Assembly: GCA_965242615.1 (NCBI GenBank)
Contig: CBDESR010000002.1
Span: forward strand, 124,001-188,000
Reading direction: 5' to 3'
DNA: 64,000 nucleotides
From: CBDBCU01 sp965242615
Lineage (GTDB): Bacteria > Chloroflexota > Dehalococcoidia > Lucifugimonadales > UBA3495
A program made the translations under genes and the position numbers. A model generated the notes under the pieces. It did not search any database. It saw nothing but the letters and a program-made list of their open reading frames with translations, and was not told where the DNA came from. Of this stretch, positions 49,763 through 59,070 are shown piece after piece; position 1 is the first letter of the stretch, and each line of letters begins with the position of its first letter.

Positions 49763-50149
49763 ATGCTTGAGGATTACTTTCGGCAGTATGGGCTGATCGC
49801 CATTCTGGCGGTAGTCGCCATTGCCGTTCCGGTCAGTATGCTCACCATGTCCTGGCTGGCTTCCCGGGTTGGCATCCGCCCCAAGAACCCGACGCCGGTC
49901 AAGCTGGAGACTTACGAGTGCGGGGTAGAAACCATCGGCGGCCCGTGGAACCGCTTTAACTTCCGCTACTACCTTTACGCCATCCTGTTCGTCATCTTCG
50001 ACGTGGAAGTGGTGTTCCTGTACCCTTGGGCTACCAAATTCATCAGCTTGGAGCTGTTCGCCCTCATTGAGATGGGCGTATTCGTTGCCATCCTGCTGGT
50101 CGGCTGGGCGTATGCTTGGCGCAAGCGGGATTTGGAATGGGGCAGTTAA
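49763..50149 (+). CDS. nuoA: Complex I membrane subunit A (operon 2)
   Basis: 128 residues, three helices. Motifs VKLETYECGVE and YAILFVIFDVEVVFLYPWAT. It begins operon 2; nuoB follows after 12 bases. Differs well from the operon 1 NuoA, so the two operons are old paralogues or of separate origin, not a recent copy. Confidence 0.97.
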   Translation: MLEDYFRQYGLIAILAVVAIAVPVSMLTMSWLASRVGIRPKNPTPVKLETYECGVETIGGPWNRFNFRYYLYAILFVIFDVEVVFLYPWATKFISLELFALIEMGVFVAILLVGWAYAWRKRDLEWGS

Positions 50150-50161
50150 GGACGGGTTGAA

Positions 50162-50800
50162 ATGCCGGATTTGCCGCAAACCGGTGAGCCGCTGCCAGAC
50201 CGCACTTGGGAGCTTGACCGCGCCGAAGGCAATACGGTCAACGACCTGATAGCGGTCTCCGCCGCTCCTCTGGAAACCCCGTCCATCGAAGTGCCGGAGG
50301 ACTTGCAGCAGAACTTGCTGGTTACTTCCGTGGATGCCTTAGTCAATTGGGGCCGCAAGTCAGCCCTGTGGCCGGTTTCCTTCGGCTTGGCTTGCTGCGC
50401 CTTTGAGATGATGGCTACGGCGATGGGGCGCTTTGACATTGCCCGCTTCGGAATGGAAGCCTTTCGCGCCTCCCCCCGCCAAGCCGACTTGATGATTGTA
50501 GCCGGCACCGTTACCTGGAAAATGGCGCCCCCCATCAAGCGCATCTACGACCAGATGGCCGACCCCAAGTGGGTTATCGCTATGGGCGTCTGCGCCACCA
50601 GCGGCGGCCCCTATTATGGCTCCTACAGCGTCGTACCCGGCGTTGACCATATCGTCCCGGTGGATGTCTATGTCCCCGGCTGCCCGCCTCGTCCCGACGC
50701 CCTGCTTTACGGCATTATGGAACTCCACGAAAAGATAAAAAAGTACCAGCACCTCCGCAAGCCGGCCGCGCCGGAAATCACCGGGAACGGGCAATCCTGA
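50162..50800 (+). CDS. nuoB: Complex I iron-sulfur subunit B (operon 2)
   Basis: 212 residues. All N2 ligands are present: Cys78 and Cys79 (LACCAFEM), Cys144 (GVCATSGGP), Cys174 (VPGCPPRPDA). An N-terminal extension of about 50 residues (DLPQTGEPLPDRTWELDRAE onward) precedes the core and has no counterpart in the operon 1 protein. The stop overlaps the nuoC start (TGATGG). Confidence 0.97.
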   Translation: MPDLPQTGEPLPDRTWELDRAEGNTVNDLIAVSAAPLETPSIEVPEDLQQNLLVTSVDALVNWGRKSALWPVSFGLACCAFEMMATAMGRFDIARFGMEAFRASPRQADLMIVAGTVTWKMAPPIKRIYDQMADPKWVIAMGVCATSGGPYYGSYSVVPGVDHIVPVDVYVPGCPPRPDALLYGIMELHEKIKKYQHLRKPAAPEITGNGQS

Positions 50801-51243
50801 TGGCATTGCCGGAACTGACCGGGCCGGAATTGTCCGCCAAGCTGACCGCCGCCCTGCCGGACGCGGTAGCCGGCTGCGATGCCGCCGCCGTTTGGGTCAA
50901 TCCCGACCAACTGGCCGCCGCCGCCGCCTTGCTCAAGGATGACCCGGCCCTCGACTTTCAGTTTCTCAATTCGGTCAGCGCCGTGGACTTCATCGAGTAT
51001 TTTGACCTGGTCTATCACCTGACTTCCCTGCGCCGCCGGCACACCGCCGTAATGAAAGCCCGGCTGTACGGGCGGGAGGAATTGACCGCGCCGTCGGTGT
51101 ACCCCATCTGGCGGGGTGCCGACTTTCAGGAACGGGAAATCTGGGACTTGATGGGAGTGCGCTTTGAGGGACACCCCAATATGAAACGCATTATGCTGTG
51201 GGAAGGCTTTGCCGGCCATCCCCTGCGTAAGGATTTCCTCTAG
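50800..51243 (+). CDS. nuoC: Complex I 30-kDa subunit C (operon 2)
   Basis: 147 residues. SVSAVDFIEYFDLVYHLTSL, SVYPIWRGADFQEREIWDLM, GVRFEGHPNMKRIMLWEGF and the terminal GHPLRKDF are family hallmarks. Its ATG shares a base with the nuoB TGA. It is not fused to nuoD, which follows 25 bases later. Confidence 0.97.
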   Translation: MALPELTGPELSAKLTAALPDAVAGCDAAAVWVNPDQLAAAAALLKDDPALDFQFLNSVSAVDFIEYFDLVYHLTSLRRRHTAVMKARLYGREELTAPSVYPIWRGADFQEREIWDLMGVRFEGHPNMKRIMLWEGFAGHPLRKDFL

Positions 51244-51268
51244 GCCGGGCCGCCCAGCCGGAAGTGTT

Positions 51269-52375
51269 ATGACCCTGCGTACTGAACCGATGACCGTCAA
51301 TGTGGGGCCGCAGCACCCCAGCACCCACGGGGTGTTTCGGGTGCGGATTACCTTTGACGGCGAGGAAATCGTCGAGGTGGAACCGGTTTTCGGCTACCTG
51401 CACCGCGGCACCGAAAAGCTGGCCGAGGAGCGCAACTATGTCCAGATAGTTACCCTCACCGACCGCCTGGACTACACTTCCTCGATGATTAACAATCAGG
51501 CTTACTGCCTGGCGGTAGAGCAGCTGCTGGAAGTGGTGCCGCCTCCTCGGGGCAAGTACCTGCGGACTTTGACCGCCGAGTTGCAGCGCATCGCCAGCCA
51601 TTTGATTGCCGTCGGGTTCTTTGTGCAGGAGTTGGGCGCGCTGGGGACGCCGCTGATGTATAGTTTCCGCAGCCGGGAGCGGATCCTCGAGCTTTTCGAG
51701 ATGCTGTGCGGGGCGCGCATTACCGTCAGCTATATGCGCCCCGGCGGCGTCTTTGCCGACGCCCCCCCGGAGTTCTGGCCGGCTTTGGAGCGGTTTCTCA
51801 CCGACTTTGCTGTCGAGTTTGCCGAAATCGAGCAACTTTTGCTGGAAAATGAAATCCTGATGATGCGAACCCGGGGCGTCAGCCCCCTGCCGGCGGAAGT
51901 GGCAATCAACTGCTCGGTCAGCGGGCCGGTACTGCGGGCCAGCGGCGTCAACTGGGACTGGCGCAAGCAGGAACCCTATGACGCCTACGACCGAATGGAA
52001 TTCGAGGTGCCGGTAGGCGTCAACGGCGACAACTACGACCGCTTTTGGGTGCGGATGCAGGAAGTCCACCAAAGCCTCCGCATCATTCGCCAGTGCATCG
52101 CGCAGATTGAACCCGGCCCGGTGCGACTGGATTTGCCCCTGGTACTGCGGCCCGAAGCCGGGCGCGAAGCCTACGGGCGGGTCGAGGCGTCCAAGGGGGA
52201 ACTGGGCTTTTACTTGGTCAGCGATGGCGGCGTTGCCCCCTATCGCTGCAAAATCCGCTCTCCCTCTTTGCTTAACTTGACGGTTACCGAACACCTGCTG
52301 GTAGGCTGGAAACTGGCGGATATGATTGTCTCCCTGGGTAGCGTGGACATCAATATGGGCGAGGTTGACCGGTGA
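51269..52375 (+). CDS. nuoD: Complex I 49-kDa subunit D (operon 2)
   Basis: 368 residues from ATG 51269. Segments VGPQHPSTHGVFRVRI, GYLHRGTEKLAEERNYVQ, DYTSSMINNQAYCLAVEQLL and terminal VDINMGEVDR. A longer frame upstream lies in nuoC and was rejected. The TGA stop overlaps the GTG start of nuoH (GTGA). Confidence 0.97.
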   Translation: MTLRTEPMTVNVGPQHPSTHGVFRVRITFDGEEIVEVEPVFGYLHRGTEKLAEERNYVQIVTLTDRLDYTSSMINNQAYCLAVEQLLEVVPPPRGKYLRTLTAELQRIASHLIAVGFFVQELGALGTPLMYSFRSRERILELFEMLCGARITVSYMRPGGVFADAPPEFWPALERFLTDFAVEFAEIEQLLLENEILMMRTRGVSPLPAEVAINCSVSGPVLRASGVNWDWRKQEPYDAYDRMEFEVPVGVNGDNYDRFWVRMQEVHQSLRIIRQCIAQIEPGPVRLDLPLVLRPEAGREAYGRVEASKGELGFYLVSDGGVAPYRCKIRSPSLLNLTVTEHLLVGWKLADMIVSLGSVDINMGEVDR

Positions 52376-53595
52376 ACTGTCAGTTGTCTCCCGACAACAT
52401 CCTCTACGCCAACGGCCTTTACCGCCTGATTTATGACGGGGCCGGGTTGTTGTTGCCCTGCTGGATGGCTTATGTCATCTCCGGGCTGGTCATCATCTTT
52501 ATCCTGGTCAACGCCGTACTATTGGGCGCGGCGGTGATTACCTGGACCGAGCGGCGGCTATTGGGTCGCTTTCAGAACCGGGTTGGCCCCAACCGTTGGG
52601 GGCCTTTCGGCTTGCTGCAACCCATCGCCGACCTGGTCAAACTGCTAACCAAAGAGGACTTGACCCCGGCCGGCGCCGACCGCATCGTCTTTGCCCTGGT
52701 GCCGGTGGCAATGATTGCGCCGCTCATCCTGATGACGGCAGTGATACCCTTTGCCCGGGATACGGCTTTGGCTGGGCTGAATGTCGGCGTCCTGTACCTG
52801 CTGGCGATCAGTTCGGTAACGACCGTAGCCATCTTTATGGCTGGCTGGGCCTCCAACAACCGCTACGCAATGTTCGGCGCGGCCCGGGCCGTGGCCGTGC
52901 TGATTAGCTACGAAGTGCCGGTAGTCCTTTCCCTGCTAGGCGTGGTGATGGTCGCCGGGTCAATGTCCCTCGGCGATATAGTATCCGCCCAAGGTTTGCC
53001 TTTCCTGCTGGTGCAGCCGCTGGCTTTCTTGGTCTTTCTGGCCGGGATGTCCGCCGAATTGAACCGCACGCCCTTTGATGTAGCCGAAGCCGAATCGGAA
53101 ATCATTGCCGGCTACCATACCGAATACAGCGGCATCAAGTTCGCGCTGATTCAAGCCGCCGAGTTCGGCGGCGTCGCCGTAGTTTCCGCCATCATTGCCA
53201 CCCTGTTTCTCGGCGGGTGGGCTGGGCCCCAGTCCGAATACTTGGGCTGGCTCTGGTTCCTGATCAAGACCGGCGCGGTGGTATTCGTGTTCATCTGGAT
53301 CCGCGCCACCTACCCCCGGCTGCGGATTGACCAGATAATGGCTTTTTCCTGGAAGTTCCTGCTGCCGTTGAGCTTGATTAACCTGCTGGCGGTCAGCTTG
53401 GAAGTCTTTTTCCTGCGGGACGCCGCCGGCCGGTTGTCCACCGGGGATTTGGGTATAATGGCCGGCATAAACATCGCGGTTACTATTGCGGCCATCGCCC
53501 TGTTCGGCCGGTTGATTAGCCGCCGGGTATCCTTTGCCCCCGGACGCCCGGCCCAACCGCTGGCCCCGGGCGTATCCACTATTGAGGCCAACTGA
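52372..53595 (+). CDS. nuoH: Complex I membrane subunit H (operon 2)
   Basis: 407 residues from a GTG that overlaps the nuoD stop. Quinone-site loops ERRLLGRFQNRVGPNRWGP with LLQPIADLVKLLTKEDLTP, and ELNRTPFDVAEAESEIIAGY. It is longer at the N-terminus than the operon 1 paralogue (NCQLSPDNILYANGLYRLIY). Confidence 0.97.
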   Translation: MNCQLSPDNILYANGLYRLIYDGAGLLLPCWMAYVISGLVIIFILVNAVLLGAAVITWTERRLLGRFQNRVGPNRWGPFGLLQPIADLVKLLTKEDLTPAGADRIVFALVPVAMIAPLILMTAVIPFARDTALAGLNVGVLYLLAISSVTTVAIFMAGWASNNRYAMFGAARAVAVLISYEVPVVLSLLGVVMVAGSMSLGDIVSAQGLPFLLVQPLAFLVFLAGMSAELNRTPFDVAEAESEIIAGYHTEYSGIKFALIQAAEFGGVAVVSAIIATLFLGGWAGPQSEYLGWLWFLIKTGAVVFVFIWIRATYPRLRIDQIMAFSWKFLLPLSLINLLAVSLEVFFLRDAAGRLSTGDLGIMAGINIAVTIAAIALFGRLISRRVSFAPGRPAQPLAPGVSTIEAN

Positions 53596-53606
53596 GGTAA
53601 GCAGAA

Positions 53607-54302
53607 ATGTACGGCTTGGCTATGGCCAAGGGTCTGCTGGTTACGCTGAAAAACCTGACCCGCAAGCCCTTTACCATCCAATACCCCGAGGAGCGGGCGC
53701 AGCAGCATCCCCGGTTCCGGGGCGAGGAGTTTGCTTGGTACGAGGAACGCTGTACCGGCTGCGCCTCCTGCGCCAAATACTGCCCGCTGGGTATCATCAA
53801 AATCGTGACCAGCCCCAGCGAGACGGCCATTCCCCAAGGGGACAAGTACCGCTTGGAAGTCTTTGACATCGAGTTGCAGCGGTGTATGTTCTGCGGGCTA
53901 TGCGTGGAAGCCTGCCCCTACGATGCCCTGTTTATGGGCAGCGGCTTCGAGGAAGGCCAATACCGCCGCAAGGACCTGGTCATCACCATTGACCAGCTGC
54001 GGCAAGCCGAAAAACGCCCCAGTGCCTGGTTTCGGCCGCAGTTGGAAGCGATGCCCCCGGAAGGGCGGGAAAGCCGGGACGGGCAGATTACCCGGGGCGA
54101 ATCCCAAGTCGGTTATGACCCGCGCGGCGGCCCGCCCTTGGGATGGCGGGATGTCGGCCGGGAAAGCTGGCGTTGGCACCGGCGGGAAAAAGCCGGGATG
54201 CGGCTGGAACCGACACCCACCCAAGCGGCTAACGGCGGCGCCGCTCCCGACGCTGACGGCAACCCCGGCGGCGACAATGAAATCCGGGCGGAAAAAGCCT
54301 AA
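53607..54302 (+). CDS. nuoI: Complex I iron-sulfur subunit I (operon 2)
   Basis: 231 residues. Two cluster motifs: Cys49/52/55/59 (CTGCASCAKYCP) and Cys93/96/99/103 (CMFCGLCVEACP). A C-terminal extension of about 110 residues, rich in Arg, Gly, Pro and Trp (GWRDVGRESWRWHRREKAGM), goes beyond the usual subunit. The stop TAA touches the ATG of nuoJ. Confidence 0.96.
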   Translation: MYGLAMAKGLLVTLKNLTRKPFTIQYPEERAQQHPRFRGEEFAWYEERCTGCASCAKYCPLGIIKIVTSPSETAIPQGDKYRLEVFDIELQRCMFCGLCVEACPYDALFMGSGFEEGQYRRKDLVITIDQLRQAEKRPSAWFRPQLEAMPPEGRESRDGQITRGESQVGYDPRGGPPLGWRDVGRESWRWHRREKAGMRLEPTPTQAANGGAAPDADGNPGGDNEIRAEKA

Positions 54303-54893
54303 ATGCTGTTTCAGGATATTGTTTTCTGGATACTGGCCATCGCCGCCATCGGCGCCGCCTTGGGCGTGGTGCTGGTTAAGGACTTGTTCCGTTCCGCCCT
54401 GCTGCTGGCCGTGGTGTTTATCGCCGTAGCCGGGTTTTTCGCCCTACTCAGCGCCGAGTTTCTGGCGGTGGTGCAGGTGCTTATCTATGTGGGGGCTATC
54501 TCCATTCTGTTCATCTTTGCCATAATGCTCTCCCGCAATGTACCGGAAGGCAATCAGCCCAACCGCCTGCAACTGCCGGCCGTGCTGTTTCCGGCTCTGC
54601 TGCTGGCCGCCCTCGTCGTAACCGCATTGGCTACCGATTGGCAGCCCATCCCTATTGCGGAGCAGGAACGGGCCGCCCTGGCTCAAACCCAAGCGGTCAG
54701 CGCCGTCGATGCGGAAACTTTAGCGGCGGCCGGTTTCCAATCCAATGCGGATGGCGCGGCCGCCCCGCCGCCGGGCTTGGCTGAACTGCTGATCGGCCGG
54801 TTTGTCCTGCCCTTTGAGGCGGTTTCCCTGCTCCTACTAGCCGCCCTTATCGGCGGATTGGCTTTAGCCCGCAGCCGGGGAGGGCAACCCTGA
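54303..54893 (+). CDS. nuoJ: Complex I membrane subunit J (operon 2)
   Basis: 196 residues. KDLFRSALLLAVVFIAVAGF, LLSAEFLAVVQVLIYVGAIS and LFIFAIMLSRN fit NuoJ. A hydrophilic loop of about 60 residues (ATDWQPIPIAEQERAALAQT and on) precedes the last helix. Its stop shares the TGATG overlap with nuoK. Confidence 0.96.
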   Translation: MLFQDIVFWILAIAAIGAALGVVLVKDLFRSALLLAVVFIAVAGFFALLSAEFLAVVQVLIYVGAISILFIFAIMLSRNVPEGNQPNRLQLPAVLFPALLLAALVVTALATDWQPIPIAEQERAALAQTQAVSAVDAETLAAAGFQSNADGAAAPPPGLAELLIGRFVLPFEAVSLLLLAALIGGLALARSRGGQP

Positions 54894-55222
54894 TGTCCCT
54901 GGAAAGTATGCTGATTGTCGCCGCCATCATCTTTGCCATCGGGCTGTACGGCACTTTGGCCCGCAGCAATGTCATCGTGGCGCTGATGTCCCTGGAATTG
55001 ATGTTTAACGCCGTCAACCTCACGGTAGTGGCCTTGGCCCGCTACGCCGCGCCCTTGGCCGTGCGGGAAAACATTGCCGGCGTCTTGACCGGCCAAGTCT
55101 TTGCCGTGTTTATCATCACCGTAGCGGCGGCGGAGATTGCCCTGGGCTTGGGCATCGTATTGGCAATGTACCGCAACACCGAATCCATCGACCTGAGCGA
55201 AGCCAACCGGCTGCGCCACTGA
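54893..55222 (+). CDS. nuoK: Complex I membrane subunit K (operon 2)
   Basis: 109 residues, three helices; MSLELMFNAVNLTVVALAR and FAVFIITVAAAEIALGLGIV carry the two membrane glutamates. ATG overlaps the nuoJ stop. Confidence 0.97.
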   Translation: MSLESMLIVAAIIFAIGLYGTLARSNVIVALMSLELMFNAVNLTVVALARYAAPLAVRENIAGVLTGQVFAVFIITVAAAEIALGLGIVLAMYRNTESIDLSEANRLRH

Positions 55223-55238
55223 CCGCAACCAGGCAGCT

Positions 55239-55433
55239 ATGTGGATTGAGTTCAAGCGCGCCCCCAACCTGATGGCGGCGGAGATGTGGCAGGAAGTCCT
55301 CGAAGGGGAAGGGCTACCCGCCCGCATCCTGCCGGAAGGCGACATTCGGGATTGGGCCGAGCGGAAGCCGTTCCGCATCTATGTCCCCAAGGGCCGGGAA
55401 CACGTCGCCGACGAGATACTGAGGAAACTGTAG
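55239..55433 (+). CDS. DUF2007-like small protein inside complex I operon 2
   Basis: 64 residues, soluble. The pattern FKRAPNLMAAEMWQEVLEGE, GLPARILPEG, then FRIYVPKGREHVADEILRKL resembles the DUF2007 'putative signal-transducing' ferredoxin-like module (V.....E....L...GI.......G...... V.V...D...A...L). It lies 16 bases after nuoK and its TAG stop abuts the nuoL ATG (TAGATGG), so it is translated with the complex. Operon 1 has no counterpart here. Function unknown. Confidence 0.65.
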   Translation: MWIEFKRAPNLMAAEMWQEVLEGEGLPARILPEGDIRDWAERKPFRIYVPKGREHVADEILRKL

Positions 55434-57503
55434 ATGGTTACCGAACCGCTGGTATGGGCGGTTTTTTTCCTGCCCCTGGCCGCCTTTCTGCTGATTGGCC
55501 TAGTGGTTCGGCCCTTTCTGAACCGCTACGCCCTGCCTTTGAGCGGCGGGATACTGATTGCCGCCCTGTCGGTCTCGTTCATCCTTTCCCTCTGGCTGCT
55601 GTTCCTGCTGGACAGCGGCGGCGGCATCCCGGACTTTGCCCCCCATACTTGGCTGGATTTAGGCAGCGCTACCATCGAAATGGGCTTACTCCTCGACCCG
55701 CTGACCGGCATTATGCTGGTAGTGGTTAGCGGCGTCAGCCTGCTGGTGCAGGTTTATTCCCTGGGCTATATGCGCCACGACCGCAGCGCAGCCCGCTACT
55801 ACGCTTATATGGCCCTCTTTACGGCGGCGATGCTCGGACTGGTACTGTCGGCCAACATCATCCAGCTTTACGCCTTTTGGGAACTGGTCGGCGTATCCTC
55901 TTACCTGCTTATCGGGTTCTGGCACGACCGGCCGGCGGCCGCAGCGGCCGCCAAAAAAGCCTTTATCGTTACCCGTATTGGCGATGTGGGCTTTCTACTG
56001 GCAATCATCTATCTCTTTTTCCAAGCCGACCGTTTTGCCGCTGCCGGTCTCAACCCACTGCACATCCCGGACCTTTGGCAGGCAGCCCAGCCCATAGCCG
56101 CCGGCGGCGCCATCTTGGGCGGAGCGGCCTTGACCTGGGTTGCCTTGGGCATCTTTGCCGGGGCCGCCGGCAAGTCGGGCCAATTCCCCCTGCATACCTG
56201 GCTGCCGGACGCTATGGAAGGCCCCACGCCGGTCAGCGCGCTGATTCACGCCGCCACTATGGTCGCCGCCGGCGTCTTTCTGGTCGCTCGTTTCTACCCC
56301 CTCTTTCAGGAAAGCCGCGAAGCCTTGACCGTAGTAGCCCTGATTGGCGGGTTCACCGCTTTTATGGCGGCGACCTTGGGCTTGGTGATGAACGATATAA
56401 AGCGGGTGATGGCTTACTCCACCGTCAGCCAGTTGGGCTATATGATGGCGGCCTTGGGGATGGGCGCTTTCGGGCCGGCTTTATTCCACCTCTTTACCCA
56501 CGCCTTTTTCAAGGCATTGCTGTTCCTCGGGGCGGGCAGCGTCAACCACGCCAGCGGTACCTTTAATATGCGCTATATGGGCGGACTGCGCCGGGTTATG
56601 CCCTGGACTTACGCCCTTACCCTCATTGGCGGGCTGAGTCTGGTCGGCATCATCCCCTTGGCCGGGTTTTGGAGCAAAGATGAAATCCTCACCGGCGTTT
56701 GGCTGAGCGGCGGGCCGGTAGCGTCGGAAGTAGGTATGCTGGTCTTTGCATTGTTGGGATTGGGCGTGCTGCTGACCGCCTTTTACACTTTCCGAATGAT
56801 TTTCCTGACCTTTCACGGCACCTTTCGCGGCGGCGGCCGGCAGGAAATAGCCGATGCGACCGTGCGGCGGGAATCTATTCCATCATCGGTATCCCCGGAA
56901 GTCCACCGGGCGGAATCCCCTTGGGTAATGGTCGGCCCAATGCTTTGCCTCGGCATCGCGGCGATCGTTGCCGGCTACCTGACAAACCCCCAATGGGTCA
57001 AAACTTTTATCGTCATTCCGGGCCACTGGTTCAGCCACTACATCGAGGCGGCGGTAGTGTTCGACCAGCCGGAAACGCCGCCCTTCAACTTTGCCATTGC
57101 CCTGCTCTCCACTTTGACAGCGGCGGTAGGCATTGGCTTGGCTTGGGTGCTGTACCACTACCGCCCAACCCGCAGCCGGCTGGATTTGCGGCAAGAGGAA
57201 CCGTTGACCAAAGGGGCGCAGTTGCATACCCTCTTGACCCGCAAGTATTACGCCGACGAACTGTATGAGAATTGGCTGGTGCGGCGCGGCTTTTACCGGG
57301 CCTTGGCCCAAGCCGTGGACTGGCTCGACCGCAATTGGGTTGACCGCTTGGTGGACTTTACCGCCGGCGTCTTTCGCAACGCCGGACGGCCGCTAGCCCA
57401 ACTTCAGACCGGGCAAGTGCAGTTTTACGGCGCGGTTATAGTTCTGGGCGGTGTGCTGATGTTGGTAGGCTACCTGATTTTCGGGGCCGGACTGCGAGGT
57501 TAG
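55434..57503 (+). CDS. nuoL: Complex I membrane subunit L (operon 2)
   Basis: 689 residues. LYAFWELVGVSSYLLIGFWH, KSGQFPLHTWLPDAMEGPTP, SALIHAATMVAAGVFLVARF and HAFFKALLFLGAGSVNHASG define NuoL. The C-terminal lateral helix region is complete (TRKYYADELYENWLVRRGFY). It is about 47 residues longer than operon 1 NuoL, mostly in the loop RGGGRQEIADATVRRESIPS. Confidence 0.97.
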   Translation: MVTEPLVWAVFFLPLAAFLLIGLVVRPFLNRYALPLSGGILIAALSVSFILSLWLLFLLDSGGGIPDFAPHTWLDLGSATIEMGLLLDPLTGIMLVVVSGVSLLVQVYSLGYMRHDRSAARYYAYMALFTAAMLGLVLSANIIQLYAFWELVGVSSYLLIGFWHDRPAAAAAAKKAFIVTRIGDVGFLLAIIYLFFQADRFAAAGLNPLHIPDLWQAAQPIAAGGAILGGAALTWVALGIFAGAAGKSGQFPLHTWLPDAMEGPTPVSALIHAATMVAAGVFLVARFYPLFQESREALTVVALIGGFTAFMAATLGLVMNDIKRVMAYSTVSQLGYMMAALGMGAFGPALFHLFTHAFFKALLFLGAGSVNHASGTFNMRYMGGLRRVMPWTYALTLIGGLSLVGIIPLAGFWSKDEILTGVWLSGGPVASEVGMLVFALLGLGVLLTAFYTFRMIFLTFHGTFRGGGRQEIADATVRRESIPSSVSPEVHRAESPWVMVGPMLCLGIAAIVAGYLTNPQWVKTFIVIPGHWFSHYIEAAVVFDQPETPPFNFAIALLSTLTAAVGIGLAWVLYHYRPTRSRLDLRQEEPLTKGAQLHTLLTRKYYADELYENWLVRRGFYRALAQAVDWLDRNWVDRLVDFTAGVFRNAGRPLAQLQTGQVQFYGAVIVLGGVLMLVGYLIFGAGLRG

Positions 57504-57507
57504 CGGG

Positions 57508-59055
57508 ATGTACGCTGTACCGGGACTGCTCTCCCTTACCGTGTTCCTGCCGGCTGCCGGAGCTTTGGTCATCCTGACCCTGCTGCGTGGCGACCGGGTC
57601 ATCCGCGCCTTTGCCTTTGCCATCGGGCTGATTACCCTGCTGCTCTCCTTGGTGGTGTTCCTGCTCTTCGACCGCAGCGCCGTGGCTGCCCGTTTCCAAC
57701 TGATTGACCGTTTCGACTGGATTTCCAGCCAAACCCTGAACGCCAGTTATTTCTTGGGCGTGGACGGATTGAGCGCGCCCCTAGTGCTGCTGACCGGCTT
57801 GCTCGGTTTCTGCGCCGTCATCGTATCTTGGCACATCCAGCTACGGGTAAAAGAGTATTTCATCTGGCTGCTCCTGCTGCAAACGGCGGTAATGGGCGTC
57901 TTTACCGCCTTGGATTTCCTGCTGTTTTTCCTGTTCTGGGAGTTGGAACTGGTGCCGATGTATATGCTCATCGCCACTTGGGGCACCGGCCGCAAGGAAT
58001 ACTCGGCGATGAAGTTCCTGATATTTACCATCCTGGGCAGCGCCTTTATGCTGGTGGCAATCATCGCCCTTTTCCTGAGCCAGCCCGGCGGCTCCTTTGA
58101 TATGACGCAGCTGCTGACCCCGGGCTCAATGCTGACCGGAGCCAGCGCCGCCCTGCCTTTGGGCTTGATGTTCTGGCTTTTCTTTGCCGCCTTTGCCATC
58201 AAACTCCCCACTTGGCCGGTGCATACTTGGCTGCCCGACGCCCACACCGACGCGCCTACCGCCGCCAGCGTAATGCTGGCCGGGGTAATGCTGAAAATGG
58301 GCGGCTACGGCTTGCTGCGGGTCAATGTGGGGATGTTCCCGGGAGAAGTAACTGCCTTCGCTTGGGCAATAATTGCCTTGGGCGTCATCAGCGTCCTTTA
58401 CGGGGCGATTGTTACCATCCGACAAACCGACCTGAAACGCCTGATTGCCAACTCCAGCGTCAGCCACATGGGATTGGTCCTGGTCGGCATCGGTTCGGTA
58501 GGAACGGCCGCCGGGGATTTGAACGCCGCCGGGCTGAACGGGGCGGCCATGCAGCTATTCACCCACGGCACCATTACCGGCCTGCTGTTCGCCGGCGTGG
58601 GACTGATTTACGACAAAGCCCACACCCGCTACATCCCCGATTTAGGCGGGCTGGCCGGACGGATGCCCCTAGCGGCCATTGCCTTGGCCGTTGCCGGGTT
58701 CGCCTCTCTCGGCCTGCCGGGGTTAAGCGGCTTTGTCTCGGAAGTGCTGGTATTCTTTGGCGGATTCCGGGCTTATCCTTGGCCCACCGCCTTTGCCGTC
58801 TTGGGTATCATCCTGGCCGCCGGCTATATCCTGTGGATGTTGGAGCGTTCCTTGTTCGGGCCGACGCGGGAGCGGTTTGCCGAGTTGACCGACGCCTCTT
58901 TGCTCGAAGCGGTGCCACTGGCTCTACTGGTCATCAGCATTATCGTGGTCGGCGTCTATCCGGCTATCCTTACCGAAGTTTTCAACGCCGGCATTGCGCC
59001 AATGGTAGAAGTAATCAACCAGGGGACAACCGCCCCGGTGGGCGTTTCCCGCTAA
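57508..59055 (+). CDS. nuoM: Complex I membrane subunit M (operon 2)
   Basis: 515 residues, about fourteen helices. LFFLFWELELVPMYMLIATW, LPTWPVHTWLPDAHTDAPTA, SVMLAGVMLKMGGYGLLRVN and RQTDLKRLIANSSVSHMGLV are typical. Four bases separate it from nuoL. Start ATG. Confidence 0.97.
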   Translation: MYAVPGLLSLTVFLPAAGALVILTLLRGDRVIRAFAFAIGLITLLLSLVVFLLFDRSAVAARFQLIDRFDWISSQTLNASYFLGVDGLSAPLVLLTGLLGFCAVIVSWHIQLRVKEYFIWLLLLQTAVMGVFTALDFLLFFLFWELELVPMYMLIATWGTGRKEYSAMKFLIFTILGSAFMLVAIIALFLSQPGGSFDMTQLLTPGSMLTGASAALPLGLMFWLFFAAFAIKLPTWPVHTWLPDAHTDAPTAASVMLAGVMLKMGGYGLLRVNVGMFPGEVTAFAWAIIALGVISVLYGAIVTIRQTDLKRLIANSSVSHMGLVLVGIGSVGTAAGDLNAAGLNGAAMQLFTHGTITGLLFAGVGLIYDKAHTRYIPDLGGLAGRMPLAAIALAVAGFASLGLPGLSGFVSEVLVFFGGFRAYPWPTAFAVLGIILAAGYILWMLERSLFGPTRERFAELTDASLLEAVPLALLVISIIVVGVYPAILTEVFNAGIAPMVEVINQGTTAPVGVSR

Positions 59056-59070
59056 CGGCTGGCTGCGCTT

